Source: Caldilineaceae bacterium (GTDB taxonomy: Bacteria; Chloroflexota; Anaerolineae; Caldilineales; Caldilineaceae). From it: a DNA stretch of 64,000 bases. Below, in pieces: positions 32,031 to 40,750 of this stretch (positions are counted from its first letter, which is position 1; every line of letters starts with the position of its first letter). The notes below the pieces were generated by a model. The model saw only the letters and a list, made by a program, of their open reading frames with translations. It ran no database searches and had not been told where the DNA came from. A program made the translations under genes and the position numbers. The stretch is from positions 62,001-126,000 of the forward strand of contig JACKBA010000008.1 in the NCBI GenBank assembly GCA_020634815.1, read 5' to 3'.

Positions 32031-35000
32031 ATGCGAGAAAACCGCCATGACCAGATTGTTCATCCGCAAAAGGGTCGTGACGCTCGTGCTCAAATGCGTT
32101 GGGTGCGTGCTGCGCTGCTGATGTTGTTTGGCTTCTTCCTTGTCATGGGATCTGGGACTTCTTCGGTCAAGGCCGCCGTGGCAATAGAGCCGGACGCGCC
32201 GGTGTTGCCGGCGGTTGTGCCGATCGACGACTCCGAAACGCCGTTCAAGGTTTGGCTGCCGGCAGTTTCGGCCAGCGTTGGCGCATCACCGGTGTACATC
32301 GGACCGACCGATGAGGACCCGACACGGCGCGCAGCCACCGTCGAACTCTGTCTCTCCAGCGTAGAAAGAGGTCAGAACATTCGCGGCAACTGGCCCGGTG
32401 CGACGAACCAACAGGTCTGGGCCGGCGTGCTGCGCGTCAAGATTGCAGGCGTCGACCAGCTTGGCTTTTGCACCGACATCAACAATCCCATCTCGCCGGG
32501 GAAATGCTACGCCAACTCGAGCCTGGGCGTGACCAACGCCATGGTCGCGTGCGCGCTAACCTTCTACCCGCCCGAAGTCGGGCTGCCAAAGGATGAGGCT
32601 TCGGCACGGCAGGCTACCGTCTGGCACTTTGCCGATGAGTTCGACCCGGTATCGCCGGCCGCGGTGAAGTCGCGCACGGAGCAGATCGTGGCTGATCTGC
32701 TTGCCAGGCAGGCGCAGGGACAATGCCCGGATGTACTCGTTCCCGCACTCACCTTGTCACCACCGTCTGCGGTCAACTTTTTGGTTCCACAGGACAGCGG
32801 TTACAGCCCCAGCACCCATGTCATGACTGCAACCCTGACCGTGGGACCATGGCCGGTTGTCGGGCAGCTATTGCAGGTAGAGACGAGCTTCGGCACGCTT
32901 GCCGGGGGCGGCGCGCAGACAACGGTGACCACTGACGTCGCCGGCCGCGCCATGATCGCAGTGACGTCATCGGCACCAGGGCGGGCTGTGATTACGGCCA
33001 CGACGACGGTGACCCTCCCCGTCGGCATACGCGTCGACCCGGGTCCCACGGTGCAGAAGATCGTGGCGAACGGCAACGCCCCCCACCAATTGCGCGCCGC
33101 TGCTCAAAAAGAGTGGGTGGGCGGCGGCAGCATTGTGGTGCGCAAGTTCCATGACTACAATCAGAATGGCGTCCAGGACCCCGGCGAACCGCTCATCAAC
33201 TGGAACATCAAATACCGCACCGAACCGGACGGGACTTTCAGCGAGATAAGCCTGGGCGCAGGCGGCAGTCGCACGCTGGCAGTGGCACTCGACAAGACGT
33301 ATGAGATCTGCGAAATTGAAAGGAGCGGCTGGCAGCGCACGACGCCGGCCACCTGCGTCACCGGCGTCGCAGCCGGCGACACAGTAGACTTCGGCAACAT
33401 CCAGTTGGCAGCACTGCTCATCGAAAAATACGAGGACCTTGACGGCGATGGCACGCGCGGCGTCGATGATCCGCCGCTGAACGACTGGGGCTACATCCTC
33501 TTTCAATACAAAGGCGGCACATGGTCAAATATCGGTAGCGGCTATACGGAGAACGGCGGCCGGCTTGGCTTTGCCAACCTGCCTATCGGCACCTATCGGA
33601 TCGACGAAGTCATGCAGCGCGGCTGGTACAGCGCCACCGCGACGTCACAACTGATCACCCTGACCCAGACGGTGCAACAGGGTAATCTGCTCTTCGGCAA
33701 TGTGCGCCCAGGACGCTTGCACTTGCAGAAACGCTGGATCGACGCCGGCGTGCCGGTCCCAGCACCGGCCCCGATCACCGTCTGCCTGGAACGCATTGGG
33801 CCTGGCGCACCGGCCCAGATTGTAGCGCCCGTCGTCGGGGAGGTGCCACTGGCCCGTGTCGGCGAACGCTGGTGTTGGGATCAACTGCTCGACGAAGTCA
33901 CCATCGACCAACTCTGGCCCGGGGAGTACCGCATCTGGGAGGTCGTGCCGCCGGGCTGGTTCGGCGCCGACGAGCCGCCCGTGTTCCGCCTCGTGAGCGG
34001 CGGCGAGGCCTCGGTGACGCTCGAAAACGTACGCCAGCGCCCCGCTCTGGCCGCAGCGAAGAGCTGTGCCGCCGATGTGTTGCAGGGCAACCGCGTCGAA
34101 TACACGCTGGCGGTCACCAACACGGGCAATGTCGTCCTGTCGGATGTCGCCGTCATCGATGCCATGGCCGGTCTGTCCACGACCATCCCGCTGCTCAAGC
34201 TGGGGGAGAGTCAATCCTTCACGGCGGCGGTGATCGCCGATGCACCCGGTGAATTGTCAAACCGCGTCGACGTCATGGCCACACATTTGGGCCAGCCAGT
34301 CACCGCCGACGCCACCTGTACGTCCACCGTCTGGAGGCTTGCTGTCGACGCCAGCGTCGTGCCGACCTACACCCAGCCCTACACCTGGACGATCGTCAAG
34401 AGTGCATCGCCGATCACCGTCGAGTTGGCGCCGCCGGCAAGCGCCGCCATCACCTACTCCATTGGATTGACGCGGGCACCGCTGGCGCCGATCGACATTG
34501 CCGTCAGCGGCACCGTCACCGTCGCCAATCCTTCGCCATTGGCCGCTCGTCTGGCAGGTGTCGATGTCATTGTAGACGGCATACCCGCTACCGTCACTTG
34601 CCCCGGGGATACCGTGCCGCCAAGTGCGACACTGGATTGTCACTACGGTACGGTGCTCCCCCGTCGCGTAGACGGCAGTGTGGCAGTCACTGCCAGCATG
34701 GTGACCGACGCCGGCCCGCTGCTGCCGCTCACGACCACGGCCCCGGTCGACTTTTCCGGAACTTTACCGGCGGAGATCGATGCGACCGTCACGGTCCGCG
34801 ACGACCAGCAGCCGGGTGTGACCTGGCCGTTCACGGGGACAGGCAGCGTGAGTTACACGACGACAACCAGTTGTCGCGATGTCAGCTACGAGAATCTCGT
34901 CTCAACCGGCCGGATTACCAACACGGCAACGATTCAGGAGACCGGACAGTCGGCCACGGAGTTCGTGACACGCATCTGCCGCACCAGCCGGATCGAAGTC

Positions 35001-35672
35001 ACCAAGCTCGTGGATTGGGATACCGGCACGCCGAACCCGGCAAAACGATTCACGATCTGCCTGCGCGGCCCGTCGTATCCCACCGGCACAGAAGCGGGGG
35101 CCTGCCAGGAGACTGGATACCAAGGCGGGGTGCTTGCCTGGGAGCCGGTGGATCCGGGCCTGTACACGGTGAGCGAAATCAATCCGGGCGACGACTGGGA
35201 TAGCCCACTGCCGGCGGACGTGGAAGCATTGCCGGGCGAGACCGTAGGCGTGAACTTGTTCAATCGCTACATCGACCAGGGAGGACAGGGAGGGACAGGC
35301 GGCACCTTGCTCGTTCGGAAGATCGTCGACTGGGGCAAAGCGCCACCTGACCTCGGCATCAGTTTCACCATCTGCATCACCGGCGGGGGCTTCACTGTCG
35401 ACAGTCTCGGGGCCTGTCAGGAGGTTGGCGCAGAAGGCGGCGAGGCGGTCTGGCTCAACCTGGATCCGGGGCAGTACACCATCGTCGAGCCGGACATCGA
35501 CCCGGCGGTGTGGGATATCTCCGGCGCCGGCCAGGTGGTGACGATCGTCAAAGACGAGGAGACCATGGCCGAAGTGCGCAACACTAACAAAAATGTGCCG
35601 ACCGCCTTGCCCCCCAGCGACGAACCCGCCGGCCACGGCGAGTGGATCTTCCTGCCACTCATGCGGCGGTGA
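32031..35672 (+). CDS. Secreted surface protein with apparent thioester domain, SdrD-B/Cna-B-like and DUF11-like repeats, LPLMRR C-terminus
   Basis: A 1213-aa exported protein. A signal anchor/peptide near residues 22-45 (VRAALLMLFGFFLVMGSG) is followed, at about 100-225, by a probable thioester domain: GFCTDINNPI provides the Cys, and ARQATVWHFAD the Gln of the internal Cys-Gln thioester. The region includes a Cys-rich VACALTFYPPE. An Ig-like segment follows, then SdrD-B-type modules (FHDYNQNGVQDPGEPLINW; EKYEDLDGDGTRGVDDPPL), a DUF11-like module (VEYTLAVTNTGNVVLSDVAV), and two homologous repeats near the end (RIEVTKLVDWD; GTLLVRKIVDWG). The chain ends EWIFLPLMRR with no LPXTG or C-terminal helix. 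AGGAG precedes ATG 32031. A role in covalent adhesion is inferred from thioester proteins of Gram-positive bacteria. Confidence 0.8.
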   Translation: MRENRHDQIVHPQKGRDARAQMRWVRAALLMLFGFFLVMGSGTSSVKAAVAIEPDAPVLPAVVPIDDSETPFKVWLPAVSASVGASPVYIGPTDEDPTRRAATVELCLSSVERGQNIRGNWPGATNQQVWAGVLRVKIAGVDQLGFCTDINNPISPGKCYANSSLGVTNAMVACALTFYPPEVGLPKDEASARQATVWHFADEFDPVSPAAVKSRTEQIVADLLARQAQGQCPDVLVPALTLSPPSAVNFLVPQDSGYSPSTHVMTATLTVGPWPVVGQLLQVETSFGTLAGGGAQTTVTTDVAGRAMIAVTSSAPGRAVITATTTVTLPVGIRVDPGPTVQKIVANGNAPHQLRAAAQKEWVGGGSIVVRKFHDYNQNGVQDPGEPLINWNIKYRTEPDGTFSEISLGAGGSRTLAVALDKTYEICEIERSGWQRTTPATCVTGVAAGDTVDFGNIQLAALLIEKYEDLDGDGTRGVDDPPLNDWGYILFQYKGGTWSNIGSGYTENGGRLGFANLPIGTYRIDEVMQRGWYSATATSQLITLTQTVQQGNLLFGNVRPGRLHLQKRWIDAGVPVPAPAPITVCLERIGPGAPAQIVAPVVGEVPLARVGERWCWDQLLDEVTIDQLWPGEYRIWEVVPPGWFGADEPPVFRLVSGGEASVTLENVRQRPALAAAKSCAADVLQGNRVEYTLAVTNTGNVVLSDVAVIDAMAGLSTTIPLLKLGESQSFTAAVIADAPGELSNRVDVMATHLGQPVTADATCTSTVWRLAVDASVVPTYTQPYTWTIVKSASPITVELAPPASAAITYSIGLTRAPLAPIDIAVSGTVTVANPSPLAARLAGVDVIVDGIPATVTCPGDTVPPSATLDCHYGTVLPRRVDGSVAVTASMVTDAGPLLPLTTTAPVDFSGTLPAEIDATVTVRDDQQPGVTWPFTGTGSVSYTTTTSCRDVSYENLVSTGRITNTATIQETGQSATEFVTRICRTSRIEVTKLVDWDTGTPNPAKRFTICLRGPSYPTGTEAGACQETGYQGGVLAWEPVDPGLYTVSEINPGDDWDSPLPADVEALPGETVGVNLFNRYIDQGGQGGTGGTLLVRKIVDWGKAPPDLGISFTICITGGGFTVDSLGACQEVGAEGGEAVWLNLDPGQYTIVEPDIDPAVWDISGAGQVVTIVKDEETMAEVRNTNKNVPTALPPSDEPAGHGEWIFLPLMRR

Positions 35673-36019
35673 GGAAGTGGAAGGGAGCGCAGGGAACGCG
35701 CAGAATTGACCGTGCGTGCCCTGCATTCTCTGAAATCGGCTTGCTCACGGGCGCACATCGTTCGTACAGCATACCGTGCCAGGGGGCGACATATTTCTTG
35801 ACAAGTGGGAGCGCCGGTGCTCCTTGTCTGGGGCGGCGGACATGAGGGTTCACAGCTTGGCTGTCGACAGCATCACCCCGCCGTCAGGCCAAGCAGGCAG
35901 CCACGGGCACGGTCTATCAGGGTCATAGGGGTGCTCTCTGTCTGGTTGTCGAATGGCTTGTCATGCCGGAGGCATTCAGCACGCAACTGCCTCCGGCATG
36001 TCACATCAGGCTGCCGACA
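35673..36019. other. Gene-free region with hairpin downstream of GH95
   Basis: This 347-base gap between convergent genes has no supported gene. CATGCCGGAGGCA (35962-35974) and TGCCTCCGGCATG (35988-36000) form a perfect 13-base-pair stem, 20 bases after the GH95 stop, and may terminate the minus-strand operon, although it lacks a T run. A minor GGAGC/GCTCC hairpin is at 35808-35823 on the other side. Confidence 0.5.
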
Positions 36020-38428
36020 TCATACAGCACGCACCGTGATTTCGTCGCCTGCGCTGCATTCGAACTCAACGAGATTGCCGTCAGAGTGACGGACCGGCAC
36101 ATCCGCCCCGTTCCGGCTTATGACGAAGTCGCTGCCGGCGCGCAGCCGGCACAGACCCTCAAGCGACGCCTGAATCACAGCGTCAACAAGCTTGCCTGCC
36201 TTCCACGTCATCGCCACGCGGAAGCCGCCGCGCGCACACAGACCGCGCACCTGACCGTCGGGCCATGCAGCCGGCAGCGCGGGCAGCAGGTGCAGATACC
36301 CTTGATGGCTCTGCAGCAGCATCTCGGCGATGCCGGCGGTGGCGCCCGTGTTGTAGTCCATCTCGTAAGCGTTGCGCGGCGCAAGCTTGGTTCCCACCAT
36401 CAGGCTGCGGTCCCCCTCGACGCGAAAGAGCGTGTTGAGGCAGGCGTAGGCGGCCTCACGGTCGCCGAGCCGCGCCTGGTAGAGCATGAGCAGGTTGCGC
36501 CCCCAACTGCCTTCCTCGTAGCCGCCGGGCGCATTCTCGCGCCGTTCAATCGATACGCGCGCAGCCGCAGCCAGTTCCGGCGTTGCGTCCGGGGTGATCT
36601 GGGCATAGGGAAAGACGCCAAGAAGTTGCGTCGTGTGGCGGTGATGCGGCATCGCCTCGTCGTAGTCGTCCAGCCACTCCTGAATCTGTCCGTGCCGCCC
36701 GATCTTGTAGGGCGGTAGCTTTGCCTGCGCAGCGCTGATCCGCTCACGCAAAGGCTCGTCGATACCCAAAACCTTGCTCGCCTTGATGCACTCGGCAAAA
36801 AGCTCATGGATCAGGATACGGTCGGCCGTGGGCGACATGCAGACCGCATAGGGCTGTCCATCGAAGAGAAACAGATTCTCCGGCGAGTTGGAGGGGCCAC
36901 TCAGCAGCCAGCCGGTGACAGGATCTTCGAGGAGGTAAGCCAGGAAGAACTCGGCAGCCTCCTTGAGGATCGGATAGGCAACGTCAGCCAGGAAGCGTGT
37001 GTCGCCCGTAAAGGCGTAGTGATCCCACAGATGCGTCGCGACCCACGCGCCGCCGGTCGGGTGCATCCCCCAGCGGATGCTCCAGCCCGGCGCGGCAAAG
37101 CCCCACGGGGTGGAAAAGATGTGCGCCACCCAGCCCGGCAGCCCGTACAGTGTCGCCGCGGCGTGGCGTCCGGACGGGACCAGCGTGCGCTCGATCCAGC
37201 GCAGCAGCGGCAGGTGACACTCCGGGATGCCGGTCAGTTCGGCGATCCAGTAGTTCATCTGCGTGTTGATGTCGAGGTGGTAGTCGCACGTCCACCCAAT
37301 GCGGCAGGCGACGTTGTCGTTCCACACGCCGGTCAGATGTGCGGGCAGCGGCGAGTCGGGCCGCGAGCTGCCGATGAGCAGGTAGCGGCCAAAGTGAAAG
37401 AGCAGCGCAGCCAGTGCCGGGTCGTCGGCACCGGCCTGCACGGCGGCCATGCGGCGGTCGAGCGGTTCGTCCGCATGCGGCGACGGTCCCAGGTCGAGAC
37501 CAACGCGGCGAAAGAGCGCCTGGTGGTCGGCGATGTGCCGCGCCTTGAGCGCGTCGTAGCCCTGCGCAACGGCAGCGTCGATGCGCGCCCGGCAGGCAGC
37601 GACCGGGTCGGCGCCGTCGAAGGTGCTCTCGAACGCCAACAACAGCGTGACGGCGTCGCATCTCTCAGCCACAATGCCCGCGCCAAGTGCACGGACTGCC
37701 CCGCCTTCGGCCAGCACGGCGAGCCGGGCATGGCCGATCACGCCGCACGCACCGTCGCTGTGATAATGCTCGCGGGCCAGCACTTCCATGCCCAGCGTGG
37801 CGTCGTCGATCGCCTCTACAGCATACGGCTGTTCGTCGCCGTCGAGCATCACGCGCAGCCCCAGCGCGCCGGCGCGGCTGCACGTGATGCGCATCGCTAT
37901 CACGCTGTCGGCGTGGCTGGCAAAGAGCTCGCGTTGGTACGATACCTCAATGGGTTCGTAGCCGGCGTCAAATTTGCCGTCACCCGCACGCCCAAGAAAG
38001 AGGCCCCGTGCACTGGCGGTTCCGGTCACTTCATAGCGGACGGTCGCAACGGCAGTGTCGAGGTCGAGCGCGCGGCGATAGTTGAGCAGGTTTTCGTCGC
38101 CATGTGCCATGAAGATACGCAGGTTGCCAAAGGGCAAATTGGTGCCGTAGTTGAGCTTACGACCTTCGATCTGCTCGCACAGATGGTTGGCGGCGGCGAC
38201 CTCGCCGGCCAGAAACTGACGGCGAATTTCCGGTACGATGGCCGGCCCATCCGCGTTATTATTCTCCAGCGACGGTTCACCCGACCAGAAGGTGCTATCG
38301 CTCAGGTAGACGCGCTCGGCACATGCGTCGCCGTAGAGCATCGCGCCCATGCGCCCGTTGCCCAGCGGCAGCGCATCGCACCACTGTGCCGCCGCCTCCG
38401 CATACCAGATTGTTGTTTGTTCACTCAT
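36020..38428 (-). CDS. Glycoside hydrolase family 95 (alpha-L-fucosidase-type)
   Basis: An 802-aa cytosolic glycosidase. The N-terminal beta domain starts with WYAEAAAQWCDALPLGNGRM (GH95 signature LPLGNGRxGAM). The catalytic (alpha/alpha)6 barrel contains HLDINTQMNYW, GPSNSPENLF with the candidate acid Glu, HRHTTQLLGVFPYAQITP, and the base/activating Asp in YEMDYNTGATAGIAEMLLQS. In characterised GH95 fucosidases the first motif is often NIN; here the first residue is Asp, which may tune specificity (related GH95 members act on L-galactose). GH95 enzymes invert and cleave alpha-1,2-L-fucose. There is no signal peptide, so it acts on imported oligosaccharide. It overlaps the DUF5703 gene by ATGA and is last in the operon. 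Confidence 0.93.
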   Translation of the reverse strand: MSEQTTIWYAEAAAQWCDALPLGNGRMGAMLYGDACAERVYLSDSTFWSGEPSLENNNADGPAIVPEIRRQFLAGEVAAANHLCEQIEGRKLNYGTNLPFGNLRIFMAHGDENLLNYRRALDLDTAVATVRYEVTGTASARGLFLGRAGDGKFDAGYEPIEVSYQRELFASHADSVIAMRITCSRAGALGLRVMLDGDEQPYAVEAIDDATLGMEVLAREHYHSDGACGVIGHARLAVLAEGGAVRALGAGIVAERCDAVTLLLAFESTFDGADPVAACRARIDAAVAQGYDALKARHIADHQALFRRVGLDLGPSPHADEPLDRRMAAVQAGADDPALAALLFHFGRYLLIGSSRPDSPLPAHLTGVWNDNVACRIGWTCDYHLDINTQMNYWIAELTGIPECHLPLLRWIERTLVPSGRHAAATLYGLPGWVAHIFSTPWGFAAPGWSIRWGMHPTGGAWVATHLWDHYAFTGDTRFLADVAYPILKEAAEFFLAYLLEDPVTGWLLSGPSNSPENLFLFDGQPYAVCMSPTADRILIHELFAECIKASKVLGIDEPLRERISAAQAKLPPYKIGRHGQIQEWLDDYDEAMPHHRHTTQLLGVFPYAQITPDATPELAAAARVSIERRENAPGGYEEGSWGRNLLMLYQARLGDREAAYACLNTLFRVEGDRSLMVGTKLAPRNAYEMDYNTGATAGIAEMLLQSHQGYLHLLPALPAAWPDGQVRGLCARGGFRVAMTWKAGKLVDAVIQASLEGLCRLRAGSDFVISRNGADVPVRHSDGNLVEFECSAGDEITVRAV

Positions 38429-40737
38429 TGGGTTTGCTCCGAGAGTTGTGTATGCATGACGACGACATCGGCCGCGCGTTCGGGCGGCGTAACGGTGTAT
38501 TCCAGCTTGCCCGCCACATAGCGCCCCTCGACGACAGTGATGTCATGTGCATGCAGCTTGAACTCCACATCCCACCCGGCAGGCCAGGCAGGCAGCAGCA
38601 GGATCTGCCGGCCAAAGCACTGCATCAGCATCTCCTGCAAGCCGATCATGCCTGAGCCGCCCCAGTTGTGGTCAGGCGTCCAGTCGTGACCCGGTCCCCA
38701 GAACGCAGGGAAGCGCCGCCCCGAATCCGCCAGCTTGAGCAGCGTGTAGCGGGCGGCATCCTCGGTCAGCCCCATACGCGCACAGAAGATCGCCTGCTGG
38801 TGCCAACTGACGTGGCTCAACTGGTCGGCGGTGTAGTCGCCGTAGCGCCAGGTGTCGATTGCCACCTGCAGGTCAGGCTTGGTCAGCCCGTAGAGTTCGT
38901 ACGGATGGACAGGGTAAAGCTGCGGGATCTCGACGTTGATGATGCCGGTCCACGAGACCGCGGGGGCGATGGTCTTGTGTCCCTGCATCGCGCGGAAGGG
39001 CAGTGGCGGGATGCGGTCGAGCAGGCCGCGGTAGTATCCGAGCGACTCCTCGCTCAGCAGGTCGCCGGCGATCTCTAGCAGCGCCTCGACCGTGCCCTTC
39101 AGCCCCGCCACCAGGTCGGCCGGATTGAGCGCGTCCTTGTAGGTTTCGCATGCGGTGGACGGGAACAAAACCAGGTGGCCGTTTTCGTCGAGCGGGCGGA
39201 TGGCGTTGACAAAGTGCTGCCACTGGTAATGCTCGTCAAAGAAGCGAATGGCGCTCTCGATGAAGGGCAGGTAGTCGCCGATCGGCAGCCCGCTGTACTG
39301 GCGATACTTGAGCATCATCAGCGCAAACTCGAGCTGGCTGAGATAGAGGTAGCGAATCCACGGCGCCATCTGTTCGGTCGGGTCGAAGTTCGGTGGCCGC
39401 CGGTGATAGGGGTCGGGCGTTTCGGGCCAGCCCCACGACCAGCCCAGCGGCAGGCCAAAGTTCTCCAGTTGCTCGGTGAAGGAACAGCCGCCGTGTCCCC
39501 AGTAGTGGCGGGTGCGCGCCTCGGCGCCGGGCAGCGCGCGGCGGTAGTACTCAAACTGCGGCGGCATGAGGTCAAAGTCGCCGCTCTTGAGCATCGGCCA
39601 GTAGAGCAGCCGCTGATTCTGCGCGGTGTGGCTTCCGCCGCCCCACATGCGGAAGTCGGCCGATTCGTCGGCAAGGTCGTCGCGCACAAAGCCGGGGTCG
39701 TAGATAAACAAGCCGCCGTTGAACTTCGTCGGATATTCGCCGGCACGGTTGCAGCCGAGCATGTAGCGGAAGAGTTGGTAGTTGCGCCCGACTTGCCACA
39801 CGGGATCGGATGGGTCGGGATTGGCGGAGTTCAGGCATATGTGGCTGCGCTGCCAGAAGTCCGCCCACCAGGTGCGGGCGATCTCTCGCGCCGTGTCGAT
39901 GTCCACACCCGCGGCGCGCGCATCCAGGACAGCAAGCCAGTCGTCGAGCGTCTCGCACTGCGCCGTGTGCAGAACGATATCCAGCCGGTGCTGGGACGCG
40001 GGCTGGCGGCTGCGCAGGCTCCAGCCGCGGTAAGGCGTCTGCCCGTGCTGCCCCTCGCTGATGTCGGCAGCCACCAGCCCAGGGCCGCGCATCAGCCCGC
40101 CGAAGGTGCGGTTGCGCTGCGTGTTGGGAATCTCCTCCTTGACCGGCTCCAGCCCCTGCTGCTTGACCAGGAAGTCATAGAGCAGGCGGTCGCTGCGGTT
40201 GCGGTGATAGAAGCGCACAGCATCACCGTTGAAGCCCACGCTGTCAGGTTCGGTCGTCACCGTGCCGGGATAGCTGACCCAGCTTGCGCACGGATGGCGG
40301 CGCTCGTACGGAATCGTGCGTGGAGCCTGGCGCCAGTTTTCGTAGCGCGCCTCCAGTGCGACCGCGTGACCCGCGGCCACCTCGATGTGAATCACGGGTT
40401 GCTCGACTTCGACCCATACGGCGATCGTCACGGCAGGCTCACCGGCGACAATTTCGACAAAACCCTGGCGCAGCTTCAACTCCTGGCGAAAGCGCATTCC
40501 AGGCTGGAAAGGGTTCGGCGTCAGGCGCACGCGCACGCGGCCGAGCTTGAGCATCTGGTTGTTCTCGTCAAAGCTGCCCGCCCGATCGATGTAGAGGAGC
40601 AGTTCGCCCTCGCCCTCCGCATCCGGTTCCACCCACACGTTGAGGCCGATGTCGTGGCCGCCACAGGGCATCGACTCGCCCGAGTTGCGGCTCATGGATG
40701 TCCAGACAGGATTGTATTGATCAGGAAACGCGTGCAT
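38425..40737 (-). CDS. DUF5703 family glycoside-hydrolase-like protein
   Basis: A 770-aa cytosolic protein. The start YNPVWTSMSRNSGESMPCGG, then HDIGLNVWVE, ELLLYIDRAGSFDENNQMLK and LGRVRVRLTPNPF is the DUF5703 N-terminal domain, a GH95/GH65-like beta sandwich. The rest is a helical barrel like that of GH95, with FSTACETYKDALNP-type aromatic and acidic motifs (PSTACETYKDALNPADL), and it ends in an all-beta tail (KLHAHDITVVEGRYVAGKLE). By analogy it should hydrolyse or bind a glycan, but no member is known to me with a proven substrate. It starts 13 bases after the GH29 stop and overlaps GH95 by four bases, so all three are one translation unit. Confidence 0.88.
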   Translation of the reverse strand: MHAFPDQYNPVWTSMSRNSGESMPCGGHDIGLNVWVEPDAEGEGELLLYIDRAGSFDENNQMLKLGRVRVRLTPNPFQPGMRFRQELKLRQGFVEIVAGEPAVTIAVWVEVEQPVIHIEVAAGHAVALEARYENWRQAPRTIPYERRHPCASWVSYPGTVTTEPDSVGFNGDAVRFYHRNRSDRLLYDFLVKQQGLEPVKEEIPNTQRNRTFGGLMRGPGLVAADISEGQHGQTPYRGWSLRSRQPASQHRLDIVLHTAQCETLDDWLAVLDARAAGVDIDTAREIARTWWADFWQRSHICLNSANPDPSDPVWQVGRNYQLFRYMLGCNRAGEYPTKFNGGLFIYDPGFVRDDLADESADFRMWGGGSHTAQNQRLLYWPMLKSGDFDLMPPQFEYYRRALPGAEARTRHYWGHGGCSFTEQLENFGLPLGWSWGWPETPDPYHRRPPNFDPTEQMAPWIRYLYLSQLEFALMMLKYRQYSGLPIGDYLPFIESAIRFFDEHYQWQHFVNAIRPLDENGHLVLFPSTACETYKDALNPADLVAGLKGTVEALLEIAGDLLSEESLGYYRGLLDRIPPLPFRAMQGHKTIAPAVSWTGIINVEIPQLYPVHPYELYGLTKPDLQVAIDTWRYGDYTADQLSHVSWHQQAIFCARMGLTEDAARYTLLKLADSGRRFPAFWGPGHDWTPDHNWGGSGMIGLQEMLMQCFGRQILLLPAWPAGWDVEFKLHAHDITVVEGRYVAGKLEYTVTPPERAADVVVMHTQLSEQTQ

Positions 40738-40750
40738 TACGCACCAGCTT

